DNA of 64,000 nucleotides, from NCBI GenBank assembly GCA_905178155.1, contig CAJINV010000007.1:3299800-3363799 (forward strand), written 5' to 3'. This DNA comes from Amoebophrya sp. A120. Taxonomy: Eukaryota > Sar > Dinophyceae > Syndiniales > Amoebophryaceae. The notes under the pieces are model-generated. The model saw only the letters and a program-made list of their open reading frames with translations. It searched no databases and was not told the origin of the DNA. Of this stretch, positions 42,610 through 51,775 are shown in pieces (the first letter of the stretch is position 1; each line of letters starts with the position of its first letter). A program made the position numbers and the translations under genes.

Positions 42610-43970
42610 ATGATCATCATCACCAGGAGGTTAGTGTCAGCTTCCTCGCCGAAAAAGAAAGTAAAAATGCAGGACGTCGACGCCCAGTCTTATGACGCGG
42701 TAACGCCAGTAGCCGCGCCGGCGAAAGAGCGACGCCGCTCCGGCTCAGCAGCTTCCTCGAGCCCATCGCGTTTATGCGCGACGAGTCCGAAAAATGCAGC
42801 TGGCAGTTTATTGTCCACGAAAGGTGGCAGGAGCAACGCGCCGAGGTCTCCGAAACACCAGATGAATTTATCATCCTCCAGTACAACAACTTCTGCTGCG
42901 AAAAGGTACGAAGTGAAAGATCACTACCCCGAGTTTTCGCCTGCCTCGACCGGTGTGCCCACGCCCAGTGGTATTACATTCATACTTTTCTTTTGTGGTA
43001 TCTGGTGTCCTCTCTGGGAGAAGGACTAAGTAAGTACGTAGGATTGTACCTTTCGAGGTTGTTGTTCCTTGTTGTTCCAGTTGGCTTCTAGTGCTTGGAT
43101 TGACGCAACTTCTGCACTCTTACATTCTCGAAGTCAACGATTGAATTCCGTCTACTTGACTCAGACGGCGCTCCTTCCCTCGGTGCTTCCCACCCGAACC
43201 TCGTGCAGCCCTCCGTGATCCAGCTCCCGCGTGCGCTCACGGAGGAAAAAGCGCCTCGTCCGTTTGTGGACAAAAAACTCCAGGAAGAGTTGCTCGAGCA
43301 GCAGTATTCACCCTCTCTACTCTCGGAGGAGGAGGACTTTGGGAGCTTTACCGAAGACGAGGAAAGCTCCTGCTCCATCGGCATCCGCAGCAGTCTCTCG
43401 CCGACGCCAAGGGTTTCGTACCACATTGCGGACCAGGTAACCTTCGACGGCTGGCGGGATGAGGACAGCGACGAAGAAATAAGGGAACAATTGTCAGCAA
43501 GGAAACCGGATGACGTCGTTTTGGCGAGGAACCCCGGGAGTGTGATCAGGAACAGGAACGGTGTGTCCAGTTTGGACAACTACTTTGACGACGCGAGGAA
43601 GGAGGAAAGAGGTATTCTATTTCTACAACTTAAACTTTTCGTTTTCCCTATGAGGTTTTGCACTTTGTTTTGCTGGATTTGAACGAGATTCAGAATGTAG
43701 CTTGAGCTTTCCGGATCAGAACTATCAGAATTCCATTTTCTGCGCATGCATTTCCGTGAAATTACGAATGTACTCGTTCCATCTTGTTCAGGTCCTTTGT
43801 CCAATCTCCTTCCTGATTACCTTCTCTTCGGCTGCTGCACTACAAATTGCGGGAACCAGCACTCACCACAGCGGTCTTCGCCGGAGCGGATCAATAGCGC
43901 TTTGCCGCAGAATACGCCGCTGCGGAGACGGAGTGTTGGGGGAAACAGTGCGCGGAGTGAAGAGCTGTGA
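42610..43970 (+). CDS. Orphan basic/acidic disordered protein, three exons
   Basis: Predicted exons are 42610-42970, 43165-43611 and 43792-43970, giving 328 residues. GT-AG introns of 194 and 180 nt restore the frame (TPSD then GAPSLGASHP; EERG then PLSNLLPDY). A second possible start is at 42667 (MQDVDAQSYDAV), which lacks the first 19 residues. The N-terminal third is Ser/Pro/Arg-rich. The middle is acidic (SLLSEEEDFGSFTEDEES, WRDEDSDEE). The C-terminus has FGCCTTNCGN and RRRSVGG. It is mostly disordered, with many SP sites suggestive of phosphorylation. No family was recognised. Confidence 0.7.
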
Positions 43971-44550
43971 TGTAATAGTACACCTGAATTTGATTCATAA
44001 AATGTAGGCATAGACAGTTTCTCGTTCTATCATCTTTTTTTATCTTGAGCTTGATGGTTGGTTTTCTTGACGCTTTTGGTTTCCGAATGATCTTCGCCAT
44101 AGCTAATAACTACACGGCTTTTTTGTGACGTGCATTCACCACTATTCTGTCATGCTACAGGACATGTAAAATAGATTTGTTAGGACCAGGAGTGTAATAG
44201 TAGCAAGAATGCAAAACCACGTTGGCTCTACTTCTGTACGATTTCGACCCTGGAGGACTACATTGATGACGAAATTAAAATGTGTGTACTCGACTGATTT
44301 TGGTAAAATTTGTGCAGCATTTGTGTAGTTTGGTGACACTTCCGCCCAGTAAAAAGGAACTAAACATGGACATCATCGGGATCAACAAAACCCGAAAAAG
44401 AATCAGTCGTGTTCAGGAGCAGTAGGTACTACATCAAGTAGCGCGATGTTGCCGAGGTCTCTCTCTTTGCAATTTCTATGGTCACACCGACCCGCGGCCG
44501 TGATCGTGAAAAAGAGTTTGTGCGCATATAATCGTCTTCCGAATTGGAAA
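43971..44550. other. Intergenic region
   Basis: About 580 bp, A+T-rich, with only short frames. No repeat, RNA or regulatory motif was recognised. The in-frame sequence 44446-44550 ahead of the next gene is treated as 5' UTR because a later ATG (44551) in the context AAAATGGCC is favourable. Confidence 0.45.
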
Positions 44551-45618
44551 ATGGCCACGAATACCCTCCCCGTGCTGAATCCCAACAACACAGCCCAGTA
44601 CCTCCTTTCCCTCGATCGCAACCCAGATGTGTTTCTTCACTACTTTGGCGCCGGGCAGCTGTTTCAGCTCGTTCTTTCGGACGCGTTGAGGAAGCATTTG
44701 CAGGAGGTAAGCAAAACGCCTGGGAAAGGACGGGACTCAAAGCAACCGGTGCTGTTTTCTTCTGACACCTCATGGACGGGCTCCGATGGGGGCTTCGACT
44801 TTGGAAAGGCAGCGTATTTTGGGAATCACGTTGACATCGGCGGGTCTGGAGGAGGTAAAGGTAGTGCGACGACGAGTTCGCCTCCTACGGCTGGCGCCGA
44901 GGAAGCTGTCATGACCGAAGCCATTCAGGGCTTTCCCACTTGGACTCGAGGTTCCAGCGGAGATGCACCACCTTCAGCTTCGACCAATCGCGTTGCCGCC
45001 GCGGACAACCGTCTCGTGTTTCTCGGACGTGAGGTGCGGCAGGTTTGCAACCCAGATCTGGAGGCGTCGTCGAGTACGGGGTTGGTCATACAGCTTGTTT
45101 TAGCTCCGACGTACGAGACGGAGATTCAGCAAGAAAGCACAGACGGACTGAAAGCCTATCTAGAGCAAGAGCCCGCTGCCTGGACCGCGGAAGAAATCGA
45201 AGAAAATCAGCTCTTCGGAACAGCCGTGGAGCAACAGGGTTTCGACCCGGATTGCGCCCCGGCCTCCCCTTTAGCGCCCAACGTCGCTGTCGTGAAAGTT
45301 TTGTCGGATCGCAAGCATCGGCATTGGCGAGGAGAGGGCATTTCAGGAGCGACTGCGACACCAAGTGAGTCGTCTGGTACTTGTCCCACTACGCGTCCTT
45401 ACCCAGGTTTGTACCGAGATTTTGGCTCAAATGCTTACTCCAAGGCACACAGGTTTGTATTGCGGTTGTATGATACAGAAGCAGAGTGGAAAAAGGCGCT
45501 AACGGAGGGCAAGGTGTTTGAGAAATTTGGGGATTACCCGAAAAAAAGACCGGAAACGCGAGAGATTGTATACCTGGAAGCTGAGGACGGCTGCAAGGGA
45601 ACGCCAAGTCCTATTTGA
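44551..45618 (+). CDS. Orphan protein, single exon (355 residues)
   Basis: It starts MATNTLPVLNPNNTAQYLL in the context AAAATGGCC. An alternative upstream start at 44446 would add 35 residues. The N-terminus is helical and hydrophobic in part (FLHYFGAGQLFQLVLSDAL). The middle is Gly/Ser/Thr-rich. The C-terminal half looks globular, with STGLVIQLVLAPTYETEIQ, NVAVVKVLSDRKHRHW and HRFVLRLYDTEAEWKKAL. Beta-strand-like alternation such as FVLRLYD suggests a folded domain, but no family was recognised. The ORF ends immediately before a long intergenic stretch that contains the G+C-rich island. Confidence 0.75.
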   Translation: MATNTLPVLNPNNTAQYLLSLDRNPDVFLHYFGAGQLFQLVLSDALRKHLQEVSKTPGKGRDSKQPVLFSSDTSWTGSDGGFDFGKAAYFGNHVDIGGSGGGKGSATTSSPPTAGAEEAVMTEAIQGFPTWTRGSSGDAPPSASTNRVAAADNRLVFLGREVRQVCNPDLEASSSTGLVIQLVLAPTYETEIQQESTDGLKAYLEQEPAAWTAEEIEENQLFGTAVEQQGFDPDCAPASPLAPNVAVVKVLSDRKHRHWRGEGISGATATPSESSGTCPTTRPYPGLYRDFGSNAYSKAHRFVLRLYDTEAEWKKALTEGKVFEKFGDYPKKRPETREIVYLEAEDGCKGTPSPI

Positions 45619-48600
45619 CCATGATGGGCCGTGCAAAATGATTTACATCATGGTCATCTTGATGATGTTTCGGTAGAACATAGCTCCGAAACGCTTATGC
45701 CTAGTGCTAATACAGTACCGGCGAGCTTCAATATACCATAGAAAGAAAGCATAAAAGAAGTCCATGGCATGCTCGACGCCGACGTTGTGGTTGTTCATTT
45801 TTGACACATGCTGTAAAAAGTAAGAATGATATCAGTCTGCTTCTGCAGCGAGTGCGAGTGCGCGCGTCCGCGTGCGACTATAGAGAATTCAAAAGGCTGA
45901 GGGGCAGCGTTTACGTCGAGGGGTCGCGCCGGCTGGGCCGTGTTGCGCCTGCATCTTTTGGCCCCAGCAGCTGCGCCGCCGGCCGCCCCCGCTTGGGCGA
46001 TTACTTGGCGCGCCTTTATTACCAAAGCAGCGCGCGCATACGTCTTCAGCACGATCGCGAATCCGTTGGACATCACCGGGAACGTCGGCCCGACATCCCG
46101 GGCGAAAGGGGAGCGCGGCGACTTTCTGAAATTAAGCGGAGAAGCCCCGGCGTTTTACAATCGTGGGCCCCTCCTCGGCACGAATCCCCCGCAGGGCTGG
46201 CGTGGTTCCCCCACCGAGATCCAACAAACGCGGAGGATCTGGGGCGTGTGTTGGTCCAACTTGCAGGAGGTTCGCGGCGGTTTTGCTTGTGCAGTTGGCA
46301 GCCTTTTGCTCGACTTGGCTCGCTTGCCCAGTCGCTTCAGACGCTCGCTGTCCTATTCGTCCGCCCAGTGGCCCCCCGGGGCTCGGGTGATTCACCTGCC
46401 TGCGCGCTCCCCGGAGGGAGCACGCGCCCCATTCATTTTTTCGCCCCCCGCTTGTGAGGCTCACGGGCAGGCGGCCCGGCGATCTATTAAGCGACGGGCC
46501 CGGCCGACACTCGGCCGACGAGGGACGATCGCTCGAGGGCATCTCGTAGGTAGCTCGTTGCCATGGATTAGGCGCGCCGCCGCCGGGCGTGATTTGGCGA
46601 GCGCCGTGGCCCCAGGGGTTTTCTACCTGAACATGGTGGCGCTTGTGGGTGGGTCTGCCATCGGGTGGAACCGGGACCGCTTCCCGGGTTGGGACCATGG
46701 GCGAAGTGTTGGCGAAACTGGCGAACATGGAGAATACCGGCAAGGGCGCAGGGCCCATGAAGGGCACAGGAACCGTCATCGCGCTCTGTTGATTGTGGCC
46801 ACGGCGCTCGCTGCATAGGTCGCCCGCCCGGAGGTTTTGAATCATGCGCGCCGCAGCCTAGCGGCGCGGAGAAGTTTGGCCGCGCTGCTACCAGCGCCCC
46901 TGCGCGGTTGCCCCAGCCAGTGTTGCTTTTATGCCATGCGTGCAGCGTTGGGCGGCGCGATCTTTCGCGCCCGGGGCCGGCCCCTGGCCCGGCCGTCTAT
47001 GGCGGGGCGCGGCGGGCTAGCTAGGCGGCGAGGCTTCCGAAGATGCCTCCGCCAGGCAGGCCGGCGCCCGGCTACGAGACCCCTGGCCCGCCTGCCTGCT
47101 CTGCGCAAATGGGCGCCGGGCGGCCGCGTAGCCCATGCCGCGAGCCGATGGATGTGCAACGATTACGCCGCCCAAAAGACCCTCCGTCCCTCCGCCTGGG
47201 GGCAGTGCCTACGAGGAAGGCGTCATACATCCTGCAGCGCGCGGCCTTCGGTTCGCGGCTCGGTCAGTCATGGGGGCACCGGAAGGCGGGGAGCATACGA
47301 TGAAAAACGCGCGCCAGCTTTTTGCTATTGCTGGCACGCAGACGCGGCGACGGACGTGGCCACGTGTGAGGCGCCCGGCTCCGAATTCGGCCGGCGGCGC
47401 CCCGAAGCGGAAAGACGGGCGGGCCGGTCGCAACAAGACCAATGCGGCGGATCTGATTCGGAAGAGTTTTCTGGTGATTCGAGAACATTTGGACGGTGTT
47501 CCAAACTTCGGGCTTTCGCAATCAGGCTGGTGGCCATAGTATCCGGCGACTGGCTGCAACCTTGGGAGAATGAAGCGCGCGACGAGCGCAACTGGTTCCA
47601 CCAGAAGGACATCTTGACCGACGCGCAGAAGAGTACGACATACCTACAAGAAGCCTGCGGCCGGCGCCCGCGGGCCCCCTGGCCCGCCCGCGTGGCGTTG
47701 CTTGGTTGCCCGGATGCCCCAAGCCCGGGGGCATGTTCAGGCGGGCCGCCCCAAAGGGGAAGGCAGGGGCTGGAGGGGGTGCGCCAGCTCCCGCGCACCC
47801 CGCGCGCAGGCGAAGTTTCCTCATTTCGCATCGACCCCGGCAGCGGGTCGACTAGTTCCCTGGCGGGGGGGGGGGCGCGCAGTCAGGTGCGCCTTTTCGC
47901 CTCCGGCGCCGGTATTAGTTTCCTTCCTTGTTGTTGGCCGCAATGTTGCCGCGCCGGCAAAGAGGGTTGCGGCCCGCGCCACTTTGCAGCCGTGCCTAAT
48001 CTGGAGCGCCCTTTCCATTTATCAATTCGGATTGTGCTTGATGCGGGCAGATTTAGCTATGCGTACTCTGTGTCACAATGTGTCATGTGTTGCTCGTCGG
48101 CTGGCCAGACCAGTATTCAACCTGGTATACAGTTCTCGTGCTTTATGTTTTTGAGTTTTCCGCACGTAGCCTCGTTCAAGGCCTATGGCTCCAGTGCCTT
48201 CTTTTTTTCGATGCACTTTTTTTCGTGACGATCGTGCAGACCTTTTTTTCGTCCTTCACATCGCTCAATGCACCACCGGTCGCGTACGCGTTGGTGCTCA
48301 TATTTTGCAAGAGACATTGATGCTGGCTCTTCATATATCTAAACTAAAGGTCGGCGCGGCCGCTACTTATCTGTGTGCTACTTACTTACTAGTAAAGGAA
48401 TGCGTGGTTTTTCCATCTCATCGTACTGTTTCTGAGGTCCGCCATCGCGAGCTCGTATCGTGCAACTGTAAGCATGAAGGGTAGTTTCCGTTCACCTACC
48501 ACACTACATGTGCGGCTGTAGCCTCATCAACTTTTGAAGATCCTTTGGAACAAAGTTCTGAATAACGATCGCCAGGGCCTCTTTTTGATCCGTTTTGTAC

Positions 48601-48840
48601 CCCCATTTCAAAGCTGTAAAGTTTCAAAAGCAAGAACAAAAAATAAAAAAGTTTTCTGTCATCAAGTAGAAGTTTGTATTTGCCTTTATTGCAACTGGCC
48701 CAGCAAACCTCCTAGGTGGGGTGTGGTCGGAGGTTTCCGACCGGGTTCTTTCGTTGGATTTTTTTTCAAGAATTTTTTTTCAAGTAATTTCAACATCCCT
48801 ATCCTTTAGCTTCTTCTATCCCCATAATTCCCGCGACAAG
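45619..48840. other. Long intergenic region containing a G+C-rich island
   Basis: About 3.2 kb. Roughly 45850-48020 is strikingly G+C-rich compared with both flanks; for example, 46 of the 60 bases 47041-47100 are G or C. Overlapping frames are open on both strands because stop codons are rare at this composition. None shows a domain, and their Arg/Pro/Ala/Gly text is typical of random G+C-rich DNA. After about 48020 the sequence returns to the usual A+T-richer spacer. A T-rich direct repeat just before the next gene is listed separately. Confidence 0.7.
48758..48784 (+). promoter_or_regulatory. Tandem T8CAAG motif upstream of a start codon
   Basis: ATTTTTTTTCAAG occurs at 48758-48770 and 48772-48784, 57 nt before the ATG at 48841. 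The identical 13-mer also occurs at 16298-16310. Poly-T boxes are reported as dinoflagellate promoter elements, so a core-promoter or 5'-UTR role is possible. The copy overlapping the end of a coding frame at 16298 argues for caution. Confidence 0.35.
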
Positions 48841-51243
48841 ATGTCTGCCCCGGTCCCGCCCGTTTGGAGCAAGGCGGCGAAGAACTCGGAGGAGTACAAG
48901 AATTACATGGCGGCCAAAATTTTTATGTGGCTGACCCGCGCGAAGATCACGCGGCTGTACCGGCGGGTGTACCCGCTGTGCGAGGCGCTTTTCCGGGACC
49001 ACGTGCACCAGAAGGGGAAAAGAGCCTTCGAGGACGGCGACGAGGCGTTCGAGGTGCTCTCCGTCGCGCCCGAACACAAAAAGCAGCAGTACGACTTCCA
49101 GTGCGTGTTTGGGCTCTGGGAGGAGGAGGAGCTTTCCGTGAAGATGTTCCGCACTTTATTTCGGGTTTGGATGACGCGCAACGTCGAGACCGCGCCGAAG
49201 ACCCACGTGAAACTGCTGCTGTACCGGTTGCCGAAACGGGACCAATCCATCCTGTATTCTCCGTCGGACTCCGAGGGCGACAGCGAGTCCGAGTACGAGA
49301 AGATCGGCGAGATTGAGGTGAAGGTGAGGTCCAGAAAGACGAAGTTGGAACGGCGCGCCGCGCGGAAGGACGTGGATGGGGCAAACACGTTACTCGAATA
49401 CGTGAAACGGAAGAAAAACTGGAAGAAGGGCTGCCGGCCCGACCCGGCCTGGACGCAGCCCCACATCAACTACACGCTGTACGAGAAAGCGAAGAAAGCC
49501 TGGGAAGCGGAGCGGGCCGCGCACCACGGCCTGACCGCGAAATTCCAGAATTTCGGGGCGGAAGAAGCGGATGGCAGTACTTTGATGAACGGGGTGAAGC
49601 GGTCGCTGCAGATGAAGCACTCGAAATTGGGATTTCGCGGGAAGCATGAGACGGAATTCCTGAAAATCATGAAGGAGCGCGACGGACACGACAAAAGAGA
49701 TTTAAGAGACGCAGGGTTGGAGGATGTTCACGAGGCCTTTCACTGTGGGAAATGCTTGGAGGAGCAGGGGTGGAGACCGGTATTTCTACCTTTTGCGTTT
49801 ATTCTATGTATGATTGAATGCTTTGTGTATTGCGTTTGCGTGGTGATCATGCCCTTTAGGTTTAGTGCGGAAACCTGGTCGTGCTACGCTGCTAAGGATG
49901 ACCCAGCACCCGCAGAAGTCACGCTTGATCCCACCATCTCTACCAATTTTCCAAAACTCTTTTCTCAGGACTACGTCTATCACGTGGCCTCCCTGTCCGG
50001 TGAGCAGGCCGCCCAGGGTTTGAACCCGAAAAGACGCATTGTGATTGACGAGTCGCTAGTCGATCTGCTCTGCGACGGCGTCTGCAGCTACGCGCGGGTG
50101 TACAAACTCGCGAAAGGCATTGCGGACGACATGGAGTGGCGCACCACAGAGGAGTTTGACCCGGATTTGTACAACCCGAAAAAGCGCAAGCACAGTGGCG
50201 ATTCCGGCGCGAACGGAAACGGAAATGGGAACAACAACAACTCCGGGTCGCTACTGGATGAGGAGGAGGACGACAAGCACAAATCTCTCTTCGAACTCCC
50301 GGAAGAGAAGGAGAAACTCCCCTGTAAAACCCTCTGTTTGGTTCTCCCGGACAAGTACTGTGTGTATTTATCCACCTTATTCACGATGGACAGCCGGGAG
50401 ACGCCGCAACTGAACCCGGGGGACGTTGCGTGCTACCAGACCTTCGAGCCCCTGCGCAACTACAGCGCGGGGACGCTGTGGGGGAAGATTCTATACGGCA
50501 GCTGCTTCGACGGGGAACAGTCCATGTTTGGCACCAAATCCTCCCGGAGGACGAGTTTGCTGTCCTCCATGGGCATCAGCTCGGACTATCGGGGTTCGAA
50601 CCGCCCGAGCTCCGCGCAATCCCGAAACAGCAACAGCACGACAAACTCCGACCACTTCCACACGCATCATGGTCAACATCACAAGCAACCGGCCCGGAAC
50701 CCGCGGGAATTGATCTTTCCGGAAAAGGTGTTTTTCTCCCGGAAGCAGAAGCTGATCGAGTTCGCCCGGAGTTGGATCGACACGCCGCATTTGCCGAAAG
50801 AGAGCTACTGCGAGGACTATTTGTGGTACGGGACGAGATCGCTGTGGGACCAGAACATCGGGGCGGGCATGGTCTGGGACGAACCGCCGAAGTACACACT
50901 GAACATGGTGCAGGAGGAGTGCGAGAAGCAAGCCTCGTTGCTCGCGACCTTTGAGAAGGACCCGCTGCGACAGTGGCGGTTTTGGACGTTCCGGAAGCAG
51001 GATTTTCGGTTGGGCGAAAAGTACGTGGGCGAAGCGAACGAATTTCTCGACCAGCGCGCGGCCTACTTCGAGGAAAGGAACCAAAAGGCGGAGGGGGGCG
51101 GGAAGAAGAAGGCGGGGAAGAAAGATAAGAAGGAATCCCCGGGCAAAAAAGCGAAGGCGGGGAAAGCGAAGGGCGGAGGTGCCAAGCCCGACGCACAGGA
51201 GGGGCCGGACCCAAATGACTACCTGGACTTCATCACGGGCTGA
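48841..51243 (+). CDS. Orphan protein with one stop-free intron
   Basis: Predicted exons are 48841-49779 and 49969-51243, giving 737 residues. The 189-nt intron begins GTATTT, ends TTTTCTCAG, is a multiple of three and lacks stops. Read through, it would add a false hydrophobic segment (FAFILCMIECFVYCVCVVI). Its low G+C and its excellent acceptor favour splicing (WRP then DYVYHVAS). The start MSAPVPPVWSKAAKN is in a favourable context. The N-terminus looks globular (KIFMWLTRAKITRLYRRVY, VKMFRTLFRVWMTRN). The middle has an Asn/Gly-rich and acidic insert. The C-terminal part contains YLWYGTRSLWDQNIG and KDPLRQWRFWTFRKQDF, then a Lys-rich tail ending DPNDYLDFITG. Many Trp and Tyr residues imply folded domains. 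No family was recognised. Confidence 0.82.
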   Translation: MSAPVPPVWSKAAKNSEEYKNYMAAKIFMWLTRAKITRLYRRVYPLCEALFRDHVHQKGKRAFEDGDEAFEVLSVAPEHKKQQYDFQCVFGLWEEEELSVKMFRTLFRVWMTRNVETAPKTHVKLLLYRLPKRDQSILYSPSDSEGDSESEYEKIGEIEVKVRSRKTKLERRAARKDVDGANTLLEYVKRKKNWKKGCRPDPAWTQPHINYTLYEKAKKAWEAERAAHHGLTAKFQNFGAEEADGSTLMNGVKRSLQMKHSKLGFRGKHETEFLKIMKERDGHDKRDLRDAGLEDVHEAFHCGKCLEEQGWRPVFLPFAFILCMIECFVYCVCVVIMPFRFSAETWSCYAAKDDPAPAEVTLDPTISTNFPKLFSQDYVYHVASLSGEQAAQGLNPKRRIVIDESLVDLLCDGVCSYARVYKLAKGIADDMEWRTTEEFDPDLYNPKKRKHSGDSGANGNGNGNNNNSGSLLDEEEDDKHKSLFELPEEKEKLPCKTLCLVLPDKYCVYLSTLFTMDSRETPQLNPGDVACYQTFEPLRNYSAGTLWGKILYGSCFDGEQSMFGTKSSRRTSLLSSMGISSDYRGSNRPSSAQSRNSNSTTNSDHFHTHHGQHHKQPARNPRELIFPEKVFFSRKQKLIEFARSWIDTPHLPKESYCEDYLWYGTRSLWDQNIGAGMVWDEPPKYTLNMVQEECEKQASLLATFEKDPLRQWRFWTFRKQDFRLGEKYVGEANEFLDQRAAYFEERNQKAEGGGKKKAGKKDKKESPGKKAKAGKAKGGGAKPDAQEGPDPNDYLDFITG
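49780..49968 (+). other. Frame-neutral GT-AG intron (189 nt)
   Basis: The length is divisible by three and there is no in-frame stop, so the intron is easily mistaken for coding sequence. Internal codons are T-rich and encode a membrane-like stretch, unlike the flanking G+C-rich exons. Retention would add 63 residues. Confidence 0.75.
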
Positions 51244-51775
51244 TAGAAGGCACTTCCAGATGGATTTTTTGAAGACGCTCTACAGAAAAATGTTTCTGTT
51301 TCGCATTACAATTTTTCGTTTCGAAGTTTATTGATCGAGCGCAGCAAAAAGGTCAACGTTGTGGATTTTTCTCCACTCCGAGCTAGATGATCGGATAGTC
51401 CGTCCGTTTCAACACTCTCCCTTGTTCGTTTTGTTCGACAATGCGTTTGTGTGCGGGGGAAATTTTTGGTTTCATCTCAAACCGCATGACAAAAACAAAG
51501 TCAATGAGGCACCTCCAGTCTCAGTGTAGTTCTTTGTCTGCTTTACTTGCTCTGTGTTGTGTTTGAGCGGCGCGAGGGCGCAACACGACATCAGTACTAA
51601 GTCTGAGAGGGAGAGGGGGTAGAACAGAGAACAAGGTAGAGAGTGAAGGATTTTTTCCTCCACGGCTGACACTTTTTCCAACAAAATTACTTAGCCCATT
51701 TCAACTAGGCCTGCCAAGCGCTCTTCACAATTGTTCCCTATTTCACCTCTCCCACTGCAAAATGTGGATACCAGG
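51244..51775. other. Intergenic region
   Basis: About 530 bp with no supported gene. It contains a purine-rich patch (51604-51650). The in-frame sequence from 51731 lacks an ATG before 51776. Confidence 0.45.

Noticed and set aside
46132-46845. Long minus-strand frame in the G+C-rich island
   Set aside because: Frames are open on both strands here simply because stop codons are rare at this composition; no domain or signal is visible.
46837-48228. A 463-codon plus-strand frame in and beyond the island
   Set aside because: Its text is Arg/Pro/Ala-rich without motifs, and it runs across the composition break at about 48020, which a real gene would not be expected to do.
49780-49968. A transmembrane segment in the protein at 48841
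   Set aside because: The hydrophobic stretch lies inside a predicted GT-AG intron and disappears on splicing.
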